64,000 bases of DNA. Source: Rachycentron canadum (taxonomy: Eukaryota; Chordata; Actinopteri; Carangiformes; Rachycentridae). Positions within the stretch are counted from its first letter, which is position 1; each line of letters starts with the position of its first letter. Below are positions 47,391-59,375 of the stretch, in pieces. The notes below the pieces were generated by a model that had not been told where the DNA came from, did no database searches, and worked only from the letters and a program-made list of their open reading frames with translations. The stretch covers positions 6,942,612 to 7,006,611 of the forward strand of contig CM076654.1 in NCBI GenBank assembly GCA_038496675.1, given 5' to 3'. Both the position numbers and the translations under genes were made by a program.

Positions 47391-50300
47391 TGATTTATTA
47401 CTTCAAACATGAACTAATTATTCCAAATCATTGCTGCACTAAATGAAACTCCATCTGCAACTTCCTCTGTGTGTCAGAAACCAAAACCTACACAACACAT
47501 GCCACCTTTTGGTTTTAGGAAGTGGGACATCCTCCTGACACCCGGGCAGCCCTCCCTCTTTAGCAAGAGCTTCCAGGATCTATCACTGTTACACAAACAA
47601 AACCTCAAGCATGAGAGCAAAGGGCACAGAACTACAATTAACTTTCTTGCCCAATGCTTGCATAATCTTAGCCCCTGTCAGATAACACCATTTGTTGCTT
47701 TATTTATCTTTTCATTCAATTGTCCAAATATCCAAATTTCTGAGCCAGGACATGCAGCATAATGTGGATTTAAAATCAACGCCTTCACTCAACACTCACT
47801 ATTATCTAATAGGCAGCTTTTGTGTGTTTTTTGTCGCTCACAGTTAGTCAACAAAAGAAAGTGTTCATGGCACTCAGAGGAATTAAGACCAACCAAACAA
47901 AGTGACCACAATGTGAAACCTTCTGATCTTGTTTCAAATCCCTGCTTGACTGAGCTCGGTTCAACACCAGCCAAAGTAAACTACCTCTCTTCATGCACCT
48001 TGAATGTGAGCGGCACTGAAGAGACGTAGCAGCACTTCCAGATCCCTGTAAAGCTCTTTGTTTGCGAAGCACTTTTAACTGGGAACTGTACTGTAAAAGA
48101 TGCGTAATTATCCAAAGCTGGCTCGTAAAGAGAGAAACGACTTCGCTGCAGGTCACCCTGGGGATTTGTTAGTGCAGGAAAGACAATTTGTAACCAGGTG
48201 CAGTTGGCGATGTATCGCAGCGCAACACCTTTTATACTTACTCATTTTGTTGTTGTGGGTGAGCGGTCTCTCTCTGTCTCTCAGACAAAATCAGTTCACA
48301 GTTGTGTCAGTGCACAGATAATAAAGAGGAGGAGGTGAGTGTGGGAAAGAGTATTTTCACAGTAAAAAAACAAAACAAAACACACTTTCCTCCAAAATTA
48401 TTGTAAATACATTGAAGTAACTGCTGCTTTCACAATTACTATTAAGGCTCAGTACTGGTACAACAATATACTGTTATGGCAAAGTGGGTCCTCTGAGAAT
48501 TGCATCAACGATCTGTACAGTAAAAGACATGGCAATGTGAAAACATCATAACAGTGAGTCTTAAGGCCTCAGCATGTTTAAGCCAAAGTCCTTATCAAAG
48601 TGTCTGGATGCCCCTCCCACCACATCTTTAAGTCTGTAATGTTACGAAATCAACTTCCACAGTGAAAATTAAATGTGCAGCATTTTTACACAGCACGGAG
48701 GCGTTTTCTGATCTAGAGTAAATCTATCCTGTAATGGGACAATGTTCTGGCTAATGCTGGGCTGGGTTAAAGCACAAAAACAACTTGGTAGGTTTAACAA
48801 AAGATCATTGTTTGAAATTAAAAGAGCTTTGTTCAGGGTAGGGAACATTGTAGGCTTGGTTGAAGTGACTACTGGAGTTTGGAGATGCAGGGACTGACAT
48901 GGAACTGAATTTTACTTTGCATAATTGTTGGATTAGCAGTTGTGTGTGGAATTATTTGCAGACTGTCAGTGATCGGTGACACCCACGAGTCGTGACAGCA
49001 GCCTTGTGTAAAAAGGGAACGAAGGTGGAACAATGTGCTCAGTCATGTGTGAGTCTTTTTGTAAGAAGTGTTGGTTTGGGGTCTGCACTTTTTGGATCTC
49101 AGCTTGCGCTGGTCAGAAAACCATACGGGTCGTTCTCCTGGTGGTGTCCCCACATAACCAGGGCAGAAATATGTTTTCATCGGCCTGGGTTGAATTTCTC
49201 TTCTGGTTTCTTTGGCTGAAAAAGGTCTCAGAATCTTTGCCTGTCGTAATATTTGTTTTTATACATGGACTTTGTCCGCGGTCACATTTTCCCACATATT
49301 CAACTCTGGTCATAAAAGTGATAAACCACTGATTAACCGCAGCTTCAAATCCACTTAGAATTCATGTTATGAAGCAGAAATATTCAAGTCATTTCAGACA
49401 GGCAGAGAAAGGCGAGGACGTTGGAGGTGAAACTGCACAGAGAAAAGAGCAGATTTAAGTGAAAACAGAGAACAAGTCTGCACCAATCTGCTCATACCAG
49501 GCCTGATGCAGCACAGAGACATTCTCATAGTGCAGAGTCCCTCAGTGACCAGTCCCAGTTCACAGTGCTGCGCCACAGGAAATAACCAGGGCCGTTAGTC
49601 TGACGAGGGTATGACTCTATATTCCATCTCTGTGCTGGCCCAAGGCCTCACCAGTGGCAGAGAGGGGAAACATCAACATTATTGCTCCCAACAGTTTTTT
49701 TTTTTTAAGGGGGAGGGGGACATGGCATACAGCGCTATACACAGGCGATATACAGATTCACAGCACACCAGGCAGAAAAACTTTACACACCCACTGAAGA
49801 GAGAGACAGTAACATGTTCTAGCCAAGGCAAACCCACACTTGTGTTTATGGACATTTTTTCTCTCGCGGACCACAGGCTTTCCGGCAGTGGCTGTGCATG
49901 GGTCCTGGAGTGTGTATGTGTGAGTGTGTCTGATTTCAACAAGATTTTTTTCCACACCAAATAACTCACTCGAATAAGTATCGTAATTCTAATTGCATGT
50001 TGTTGGTTTTTTTTTTGTTTTTTTTTTTTGAGCGCTTTTGGGGTTTAACTGTAGAGCTATAGAGAACAAGCGAATTTACGATTAGCAAATAATCAGGGCA
50101 GATGATATATATTACAAAGTCACCAGCACTCACATTAGATCTTAGATCAACTTAAGAAGTGGTTTCATTTTTATTTTTGTATAAATCACATAAATCCACC
50201 CCCCACCCTCCCATTGCCTTCCCTGTTTATAATCAAGGCTCAAAATGCAATAAGTGTTAACATGTACATTGTTGTACATTTAGAGTTATGTGCCTTCTAA

Positions 50301-53104
50301 CATCATACTATGTATTTACATAGTTAATATGAAGAGCTGGTTATTTGTGATTTTTTTTTTCTTTTTTTTTTAAAATTCTGAAAAGTGAAATTGAGCACTG
50401 CTTTTTATGTGTGTTATTAAGTTGTTATTTTTAATGTAAATGAATTTGGGAGAAATTGCATTTTCAAAATAAGTTCCACTGTGTCTGCTACTGTTATAAA
50501 GTAGTTAGGTTTTAAAACAGCAGCTTCTTTGCATTTCTTTTACTTGCAGTAAACACATTTGGATGCATGGGAGACATAAAAACAAGGCATAAAAAAAAAA
50601 AAGTTTAAACTGATCTGCTTCTGTTAAAAAAGTGACCTTTGAAAACGGTGAACAGTGAGGTATTTATATGGAAGAAAATAATCTCCATTTTATTCCAAAT
50701 AAAGACAAAGGGGGGTTTTGTCTTGACTAAACCTGTAATTTTACGTCAAACCACAACAGAAATTATGTGACAAATAATGCAACTTGCTGCTCTGTGCAGC
50801 CCAAAGGCATAATTTCAAAACCATGAAAAAGGTTAAAATTGTGAATCTGGTCCTCATGATGGCCTAAGCTTGTTGGGAGTATCGTGTTTTTGTGCTTTGT
50901 AGTGTTTTTGCAGATGGCCAGCTGCTAGTGGTTTGGCCAGCCATGGGAAATCTCCCTCCCATTAGCTTGTCTCCTGCCTTTAGTCATCTCTCTTATCATC
51001 TGGCTCAGCCCAGTGAGCGAGCAGTCGTCCACCAAATGGACAGAAATATTTCTCCATGAATGGAGCTATAGATAAAATCTTCCCCCATGATACCCTAGAG
51101 CGCAGTCCTTCTCTCTGGGTGCTATCCTGAACTATCAGAGCTACATTCAGGCCTTCTAGCTACTAAACTATCTTAATGAATACACAATTAGAGCAGCCCT
51201 GGGTCAGCTGAGGCCTTAGGGTGCAGATGCCATCCATGTAAGACATGCACTTGTTTAGATATTTGACATCAATTCAGTCTTTGCACTTTAGCCTCAATTA
51301 GCTGTGAACGGATGAATAACGTCTGAATACATAACAAGGGAGAAGAGTGTGAGTCAGTCAAGTAATTTCACAACTAGTAAATAGTCTGAGGCTGGTGTTA
51401 CATCAGCCCTGACTGCAGACCCTACCACACATCAATGTCCTGCTTGGATATCTCCCCAAACTATGACATTTCAGGCATGAATCTGTTAATTCATTACAAG
51501 CAGAACACTAAAAATACAAATACTCACTCAACAGCTGCAAATAGACAAAAATATATTTTATTTTTATAGCGAAAGCTCAAATTAAGTTTAATATATTAAT
51601 GTAGACCAAAGTCCAAATTTTACCCAGGAGGGCTTTAAAAGTGACTTCTTTTGAAGTCAATACAAACAATAAAAAGTTAAATCAAAGCTGTTGTTGGACT
51701 GCTTCCTCATTCAGTCATTTCCTGCAGTGATTAAATCCAGACATTAGGCAGGAATAAACTGAGGTGTCCCTACTCCACCTGTGAATATATCAAGTACGTT
51801 TATTCTTTATTTTGCTTCAGCAAAGTGATGGCTAGTCCCCCTGGGTCCTGCTAATTGACTGTTAATTGCAGTTGGTGATGTAAAACAAGTCAAATGTTAA
51901 CTGTTGTAGAAAATAAAAAGATATAGATTATATATATTTATATATAGTCACACCATTTACTGATTTGAGAGTTAAACGCTGTAATCTATGAAAGTGTTTT
52001 GATGTACAGCAACAAAACCTTATCTAAAATAAGTTGACTTTTCAGTTGTGAGCCCATGAGCAGTAAGTTTGAAGTCATCAGCTCATTTTCCTGTGTGTTT
52101 GCTCAGTCCTCCTACTGCACACCCTGACACAGCAGCAGACATTCTTTGCCAGAAGTGGAAGATAGCACCAGCAAGAGATGGGAAGATAAGGAAAGACTGT
52201 CATGACATGCATGTTGTCTTTTGAAGGAAAATTAGAGGCACAAGATCACTGAAGGAATTTCTGCACTCAGCATTTATACAGCTAAGTTCAACACAAAGAC
52301 TAAACTATCCGGTTGCGTTTGAATCGGAGAAAGAGGCAGGTTTTTTTTAAATGCATCTAGAAATGTGGTGCACATTGTCCAACACCACCGCAACCAACAG
52401 GGAACCGTGCAAACAACAGAACTATCTGAACTATCTGCCACATACTCCATACACTGTAACATAATGAAAACAAAACATGTTGAGAAAACCATAATGTGGT
52501 CAAAAAACAAAACTGTAGCTGAGATGGAGAGGGTCGTCCTGGTCCATTTCAAGCGTGTTTTGCCTCGGGGACTGTTTGCCAGCTGCACTTCATAAGCGTT
52601 CCTCCGACCCAAAGACACAGGTTAATAAAAAAAAAAAAAAAAAAAGTCTCAGACCAAACTCCAGGTTTTGAATCTGGGCCTCCAAATGCTTGACTTCATT
52701 ATTTTAATTTCCGCTGCCCCAACTTGTATGAGTAAGTTTTCAATTTCCTACTGTGAACATTCCTGTGTACTCAGCAGACTGCAGAGGACACAGCATGTTG
52801 ATGAGGCTGTCAATGCTGACTGACCTTCAGCCACTAAATGCTTCATAAGTATTGAACTGAAATTCCATTTATCTATTTCAAATAGTGAAGATGTCTTTGA
52901 AAAATGATTTGACTTGCAGGAAAGACCAGAAGAACAAACAAAGAAAAAACTTAATAGAAGTAGCTGCGTAATTCTCTGGTAGTGTGATGCAAAGCACTTA
53001 ATCATAACTGGGACTGAAGGTAGCTCTCAAACCTCCTGCTGTATGTTTTTGTTTTTATTTGAATTGCAAGCATTCATGTTATTGGACCAAGTTTGTCTCC
53101 TAAA
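47391..53104. other. intergenic, no gene recognised
   Basis: About 5.7 kb. Open frames are short, and none matches a protein I know. The block 50930-51320 is complex and repeat-free and is a possible conserved noncoding region. The segment 52270-52628 is followed by an A tract (52629-52645), leaving open a retroposed piece that I cannot identify. Confidence 0.5.
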
Positions 53105-53225
53105 ACTTCCATCCATACATTATGTATACCGCTTATCCATGCAGGGTTCCCAGCTGACATTAGGCGAGGGTGGCATACATCCTGGACAGTTCGCCAGTCC
53201 ATTGCCATGTGGTGATAAGATACAA
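53105..53225 (+). repeat. decayed teleost dispersed repeat with a CCATCCAT...CCGCTTATCC start
   Basis: TTCCATCCATACATTATG, then TATACCGCTTATCCATGC, then CCCAGCTGACATTAGGCGAG and CATCCTGGACAGTTCGCCAG, matches in order a repeat found in huge numbers in fish genomes. It is often assigned to the 3' end of a LINE, but I am not sure of the class. Confidence 0.65.
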
Positions 53226-53512
53226 ATCTCAAAGTCAGACTGTAAACTGGGTGGAGATTGTTATTCAGACTGTGATTGATTACATTGTGAAAATGTGATT
53301 GAAATACGATTCTACCCAAATGCATTTCATTGTTTTTTCTACATCTGAAGCATGGTTGGCAACTCAAAGTAAATTGACAAAGTCAGTTGTAGATGGGATG
53401 TTTGTTCTTATTTAATATTCAACTGAAACCAGCTGCTTATTCACACATCCAGCAGTTACTGAGCAACACCGTCATGCATGTTTATGCTCGCCTGCCAAGC
53501 ACAAGGCCAATA

Positions 53513-53645
53513 TCCACTCTTTTGGCCCTGTTTTTGGTCTCTACCAACTCCTGGCTGAGGCTCTATCTGGCTTGTGAGCTCCTTGATACTGCTAACTGTG
53601 TCTGTCAGTGGATTTTAGAGCTGCTTTGCTGAGGAGGGGTGATTA
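53513..53645 (+). repeat. dispersed repeat family J, copy J2 (partial)
   Basis: GCCCTGTTTTTGGTCTCTAC, CAACTCCTGGCTGAGG, CTGCTAACTGTGTCTGTCAG and TTTTAGAGCTGCTTTGC line up with copies J1 and J3. The right half is missing or unrecognisable. Confidence 0.6.
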
Positions 53646-56202
53646 TGATAATGTAGAATTTGCAGCTGAGATGTTGCCAGAAATGAAAGGAAATGATAAA
53701 CATGTGGATTATTGCTGGGATGCAGTGTCACATATTTACAGAACCTCAACACATCACATAATATTTCATCTTCTTATAGCTGTCAATGCTGCACCACAGT
53801 TTAAGAGAAACTTTCCATTCGCTAAAGAGGCATATAAGAGCCACTGTACTGTAAGATACATACTCAGTGATGTCATGTAAATTCCTTTGGTGGTGTATCA
53901 TTTACTAGTGTCAGCGCTTATAATTCAGAAGAGGTAACCCACCTGATATCACAAGTGACAACCTGTTGATGTGTTTTTTCTGCACAGCAAGGCAGTTGCT
54001 AGGCACTTTTTTTTAGTCAGCAATTAATTTCAGCCCTGGCCAAGGGTGGGTGTGACGGTCCAAATGGCTCGGGGAGAGATTGACAACCAGCCAGCCAAGA
54101 GACTGAGCGAGAGAGAGAGAGAGAGAGAGAGTGTGAAAGAAAAGCACAGAGAGGGAAGGAACACGAGCAAGAGAGATTCCTTCAGCTGACTTTATTTTTA
54201 TGACCAGCAAACCACAGTAAACAAACAAAAAAGCACATAAATTGTTCATGGACTACCCTCGAAAACCCAAACCCAAGGAGCAGTTCTCTAGCAAGAAACA
54301 AGTCTCTTGCATGACAAGCATCAACTGAGTGTTTGTAGTTTAGTCTTTCTCTTAAACGTCTGCAGATTTGTATTTGGCAATTAGGATTTTAAAACCCTGT
54401 TGACATAAAATGCTGAGCTCCAACTGTAGCTGTGAGTTGTTGCCATACAAACAATTCAAACAAGTAATACATTTTTGCTTGTGCTTTGACTGTATCCAGA
54501 CGCCCTGCAAGAGTCATTACACAACTTACTCCTTGACTGTGAAACATGTCTCTATGTGCCGTTCCACATGATGACTAAGATGTCAACTGTACGGCCCAGG
54601 ATGGATGTGTCTGCAGCAGTGTCGCCTTTTTAATGTTAAAATATACAAACTTGAAAACGTAATGTTTGTTTAGACAGGAATAAGACAAACTGAGCCATTT
54701 TCTCATTTCTCTTCCTGTTCAGCTGGAAAAAAGGCGAGGTAGTAACGCTCTGAGGAAAGAGTACTCCCACCGTGCTCTTACCAACACCAGCACAACAAGA
54801 AGCCAGGCTGCACATGGAAATAAAGAGGTCACAATTTAAATAAAGCCATGTTCGGTCCGGTTCGGGCGAGCTTGCTGCCAGCCTGTGTTCCTCTATATTG
54901 ATCTTCAGTCTTCAGTTCAGTCTTAAAGTAAAATTTGCTCATTTGTGGTTCCCCCAAGCTCTATGAAAAACCTTTGTGTATTTCATTTTTACAGCTGAAA
55001 ACATGTTAGGCTCATTTCTCAGCACCAAAGTTGGTGAACAAATGTCCAAAAACCTGCCTGGTGAAGACCAAAACCAGAGCTAAAAATCAGTAACAGGCAC
55101 TTACTTCAGGAAGCCAATGCTAATACGAGACTTTAGCAGTTTGAGATCAAGTGGGTATTTTTGTTTTAGTTTGCGTTCGGACACAACCAAGAGACGTGTG
55201 TTGCATCTCGCAGCAAAAAACTTGACATCATACCAGCAACATTACACAAAACTGACACTTTCCACCACAGCCTTTGTGTCCATGCTGAATCTGATACATG
55301 TGATTGAAAATATAAATATATTCTTTAACAGTGATATTATTAATATGAACACACATGCATGCTTTTCCCACAGCAGATCAGCAACGGCAGCCACAAGTAA
55401 CATGTCACGCATTCAGTGTGTCTTTGACATTAAAGTTGGGTTATTGCATGTATGTTTAAAACAGCCATGCAACTATCATGCAGCTCAGCAATTCAGCAAA
55501 TCAGCAAAAAAAAAATCCAAGGGAATGCAAAGTTTTCACTGAGTTCATGAAATCAAAAAAATCTAAATAAATTAAAACTGTAATTTTGGAACCTGACTTT
55601 ACTGACACAGCCTGAACAAGGATGGTTGATAAGTTATTATGTACAGGAAAGGAACGGATAGAGACCAGCTGCTTTTTTAATATTAACATTTTATATATGC
55701 ATGTTAGTATTGTATTAAGATGGACTAGAAACAATCCGATCCTAAAGTATCTTTTATCCAAAGGGTGAGACAAATGTTGGAACAGGGTTGAAATGCTGAA
55801 ATGAGGAAATGCCCAACTGTCAAAGACGCAGACTTAATGTCTTAAAAGCAGCATAATGTTGCATTTGACATTTAAAAACAGTATATGAAACACATTTAGC
55901 TGCTGTGGTCAGACAATGTTTTTCTTTGTTCATGTTTTGCTTGACTCTGGTCCAGTTTGTTGTGGTCATTTACTCTGTGCAGTGACTTTAACTAATGGAG
56001 GCCAACAACATCTGGACTCACTAAAGCACTATTAGCAGCTTGCTTATAATTGGCCCTGACCCTTTATTCTGAAAGGTCATTGGTCAGAAAAGGTTGGGTA
56101 GTTTAGGAACAGGAAAATTAACTTCCTGTTATTTGATGATAATGCCCACATTAGGTGCAAAGTTAACTAAGGGTCATTAGCAAGAACGACACACATAGCA
56201 GC

Positions 56203-56205
<3 letters not shown>
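53646..56205. other. intergenic, no gene recognised
   Basis: AT-rich with a (GA)11 run at 54109-54131. The 141-codon frame at 55117-55542 is not exceptional for chance and has no recognisable domain. Confidence 0.55.
54109..54131. repeat. (GA)11 microsatellite
   Basis: Perfect GA dinucleotide run, flanked by purine-rich sequence. Confidence 0.9.
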
Positions 56206-56241
<36 letters not shown>

Positions 56242-56900
56242 AAAATGTTTATTGGATTTAATGAAATGGAAAACAGCTCTAAGTAAAGAAAAATGTTGAT
56301 TACGCAAAAACTCTATGAAATAGTTTGGACAATCTATGGGTGTGTATGCAGCTCTGTCAGTATTACTTAACACATAATACATCAAACAACATACTTATAA
56401 ACAGCAAAACAGCCACCAAATGAAACCTGAATCTTAACCTCCATCCAAGTTTCATCATACTTTAATGCTTTTGTAGGTAATGCACCCTCTCAGGAATCCT
56501 TTCATCATTATTAGATGCCAGCTTTTTGTTCTCACGTCCAGAAAACATAAACTTTGACTGTAATCTTTGAAGCTTTATGCTGCCTGCAGCGATTGGAAAA
56601 TGTCTCACTGAGGCGACTGCTCACCGCTGGTCCCGTACAGAGACAGAAAAGGCCCGAGGCTCGCTGCTCGCCTCCTAACTAACTCCATATGGTCTGGGTC
56701 TGGACATCCAACTGACTTCTAAGACTGTTGCAGACTGGTGCAGTGTAAACTTAGCATCTCATCTGAGCGGGGGCCGACGGGCAAAACCCGCTCCCATGCT
56801 CTAAGGAGAAGCATCTGTCCCCCGTCGTTCTCAATATCCACCTCGCCCATCGCCAAAGGCTCTGACAGTGACGTGGCTTAAATTTGAAATCTTAGATGGC
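56206..56900 (-). pseudogene. possible retroposed mRNA 3' end on the minus strand
   Basis: Read on the minus strand, AATAAA (56253 to 56248) is followed after 11 nt by an uninterrupted A tract of 31 nt (56236 to 56206). This is the layout of a reverse-transcribed polyadenylated RNA. Upstream on that strand is a GC-richer block (about 56590-56880) in which frames stay open for only 40-60 codons, with no protein I recognise. I could not find matching target-site duplications, and the left limit of the copy is arbitrary. An alternative is the true 3' end of an unannotated transcript with a genomic A tract. Confidence 0.3.
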
Positions 56901-59002
56901 TTTAGGAATTCAGTTCCTCCAATTATTTAAGTTTACATAAATCAAATCATCCTAAAGAATCAGAAAGGTCGGAAGTTTTAATAACTAATACTTAAGAGTT
57001 CAAACAAGCACAGAAAGGCCCTTCTTTTTCTGATTTTTGTCAGTCTAAGACACTTGGATCCCTCTTTCTGTGAGGAATTTTTGTGGAGGACCCTCTACTG
57101 AACGAGGCGGTAAAAGGGACTGCTGGCACTGAGACTGGATTGGTGAATGAGCAGGGTAAGAAAGAGTACAACAGGTAACAAGGACCTACTGCTGAGAGAC
57201 AGATGGCTGAGCTGCACAATGGAGAGGCCCGTACACTAACGGGAAGCTCTGCGTGTGTGTTAATGTGTGCGTGTAAGACCCCCTTTTACTTGCTGTATAT
57301 CAATTTGTCCAATGAGCAATCAAAGAATGCCTCGTGAATGACTGTTTCACAGAGCAGCTACTGACATTTCTTTTTGGGGTTAGTCGCTCTGTGCTCTCTA
57401 ATGAGCAACGTAAATGTGGCAGCTCGCACAGAAAAGAAAGGGGGGGAAAAAAAAAAAAACGTGATCACAAAGGATTTGCTGCAGGATTTTACGTTATCTC
57501 AATGGAGTGTTTTACAAAAAACACCAATAATTTCAAAAAGTAGAGATAAAATCAGACAAAATTATAATTTGATAGCAATTGGATATACTTTGACTGCTGC
57601 TCCTATCCAATTTACTGAATATAGATGCGTGTTAGAACTGTAGTGTATGATGATCCTGTTGTGTGTTTTGTGCATCCACTTTCTTTGTAAATTAACATCA
57701 TTTAGTCTTTAGATTTAAGGCAAATACACAGTTTCAGTGACGCTGCTTGAGTCAAGTTTCGCTGCTAGTGTCCCAGATCGGCTGCATCTGACTGACCACC
57801 CAATATTGTCTGAATCTTTTTTTTTGATGACATCAGGGCTCTTGCTTTCTGTACCCTCTTCACAAAGGGGTAGAGGGGTTTCTTTCAACCATAGCAACGA
57901 CCCAACTAGTTTGGTTTTGGGATCACTGTGGCCCTGTCCATCACTCAAATCGCAGCATGTATTGTGGCTGCCTTGCATTCCTTCCAACTGGGGCTTAATG
58001 TTGCTGGAAAATTGGCATGTTAATGTATAGTAGAATAGTGATTCCCCACAAAAAAAAAAAAAAACAAGGATAAACCTGACACTTGATGCAGATGTTTTAG
58101 ATTGTGGGAAAATGCTCTACAGTTTAACTGCAAAGGAAATATGTTCGCATGGCATCACGTCATCTAACTCATCTATGGGAAAGGAACAACACTCGTTGTC
58201 CTCAGAAAATGCAAAGTACATTACAAACAGCTGCATTTAACAAGTTGCAGAGCAAACTGGCCTTGCTTGTATTAAAATGCTCTGTTCTTGATATCTTCAA
58301 TTCTTAAAATTTTACAGTTAATCGTGGGTGCTGTATGAAACAAGGGACAGCAGGCAGCGGAACGACAACAACAGATATGTGAAGGTTTTTTTTTTTTTTT
58401 TTTTTCCCCCATCTATACGTTGATTATTGCAAGAGAACGTGAATACCACTCAAGCATGCAGGCATAGCACGGATAAATCACGGAAGATCTCAGATTGCAG
58501 GGCTCTAGCCACTGAAATTGATAGTAAACCCCCTCCCTTTGGGAGAAAATCTACAGCAAAGAGTGAAAACCACATCCAGTTTGGCTCTCTGCCAGTGAAT
58601 TATTCATTGCTAAAAGTATCTGGGCCAGTGCAGAGTCATATGGATTACACACTGAGTGCGCTATCAGGGGCAGACTGGGCTATTTTCTGGAAGTGAACTT
58701 GTTGGCTGCGGCGGCTCTCCACACTAAATAGCGAGGCTAACCAGTGTTTGCTTTGTGGAAATCCCTTTGGCGTTCACAGGGTGAGATTGGATGGATGGCT
58801 CACACAAGCCAGTTGCCCTCTTCCCTGCTGTCACGTGTTGCATGTCGTGTTAGAGGCTGTGTGTTTTCAGAAGAACATGAGGTAACTGTGCTGGTGGAGC
58901 AAAAATACATATTAAACACAATTACGCAACAAAATTGAGAAAACCAATGGAAAAATGAGAGAGTGGCTTTGTTGTTTGAGTGATTTTTTTTTAATAAACA
59001 TT
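56901..59002. other. intergenic, no gene recognised
   Basis: Contains a T tract at 58386-58405, an A tract at 58050-58064 and a perfect GLI-type motif GACCACCCA at 57794-57802. No coding region is supported. Confidence 0.55.
57794..57802 (+). promoter_or_regulatory. GLI consensus site GACCACCCA
   Basis: Exact match to the vertebrate GLI binding consensus, 26.6 kb downstream of gas1. Gas1 transcription is influenced by Hedgehog signalling, which makes it worth noting, but a single 9-mer is weak evidence. Confidence 0.2.
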
Positions 59003-59242
59003 GTCTAGAGCTGTGATTCCCAACCAGGGGTCGGCTGCTTGTACCTGTACTTGTAAAAAATAAGGATCCATAGAGAATCACAAGTTGATCATGTGTATCT
59101 TTGGTAAATTTATTATCATCTGTAAGCCACATGTGATTAACACCTTAAAACCATGTCTTACAATGGAGAGTACATGAAAACTACAGTGGTTTAACTTGAC
59201 AGCCGTGTCAGCTGGACAAACCTGGGAACCACCGGTCCAGAG
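59003..59242. mobile_element. non-autonomous hAT-type element with 8-bp target duplication
   Basis: The element is 59011-59234 (224 nt). Its left end CTGTGATTCCCA and the complement of its right end CGGTGGTTCCCA match at 10 of 12 positions and resemble the CAGTGGTTCCCA termini of hAT (Charlie-like) elements. It is flanked by GTCTAGAG (59003-59010) and GTCCAGAG (59235-59242), 7 of 8 identical, the duplication length expected of hAT transposases. There is no coding capacity. Confidence 0.75.
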
Positions 59243-59375
59243 GTTGTTTTTTTGTCTTTACCCCATGATCCGGGGAGGATGGGGTCCTCCCCTGTCAGGA
59301 TTCGACCCGGCAACCTGCAGGCCTAAAGTGAAAGCTCAGCCAGAGTTGGGGCCCTGGCCTCATATCATCTGGTTT
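59243..59375 (-). repeat. possible decayed tRNA-headed SINE fragment
   Basis: On the minus strand, TGGCTGAGC is followed 34 nt later by GGGTCGAATCC, close to pol III A and B boxes, though the spacing is shorter than in a tRNA. The rest (CCTCCCCGGATCATGGGG) looks repeat-like. It abuts the hAT element, so one may have inserted beside the other. Confidence 0.3.

Noticed and set aside
47890..47960. tRNA-like B box (GTTTCAAATCC)
   Set aside because: No matching A box at proper spacing and no cloverleaf could be drawn by eye.
52270..52645. Retrocopy with A tail on the + strand
   Set aside because: The AATAAA overlaps the A tract itself (TTAATAAAA...), so it gives no independent support. No target duplication or parent transcript was recognised.
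55117..55542. 141-codon frame
   Set aside because: Near chance expectation; composition is ordinary for noncoding AT-rich DNA and no family is recognised.
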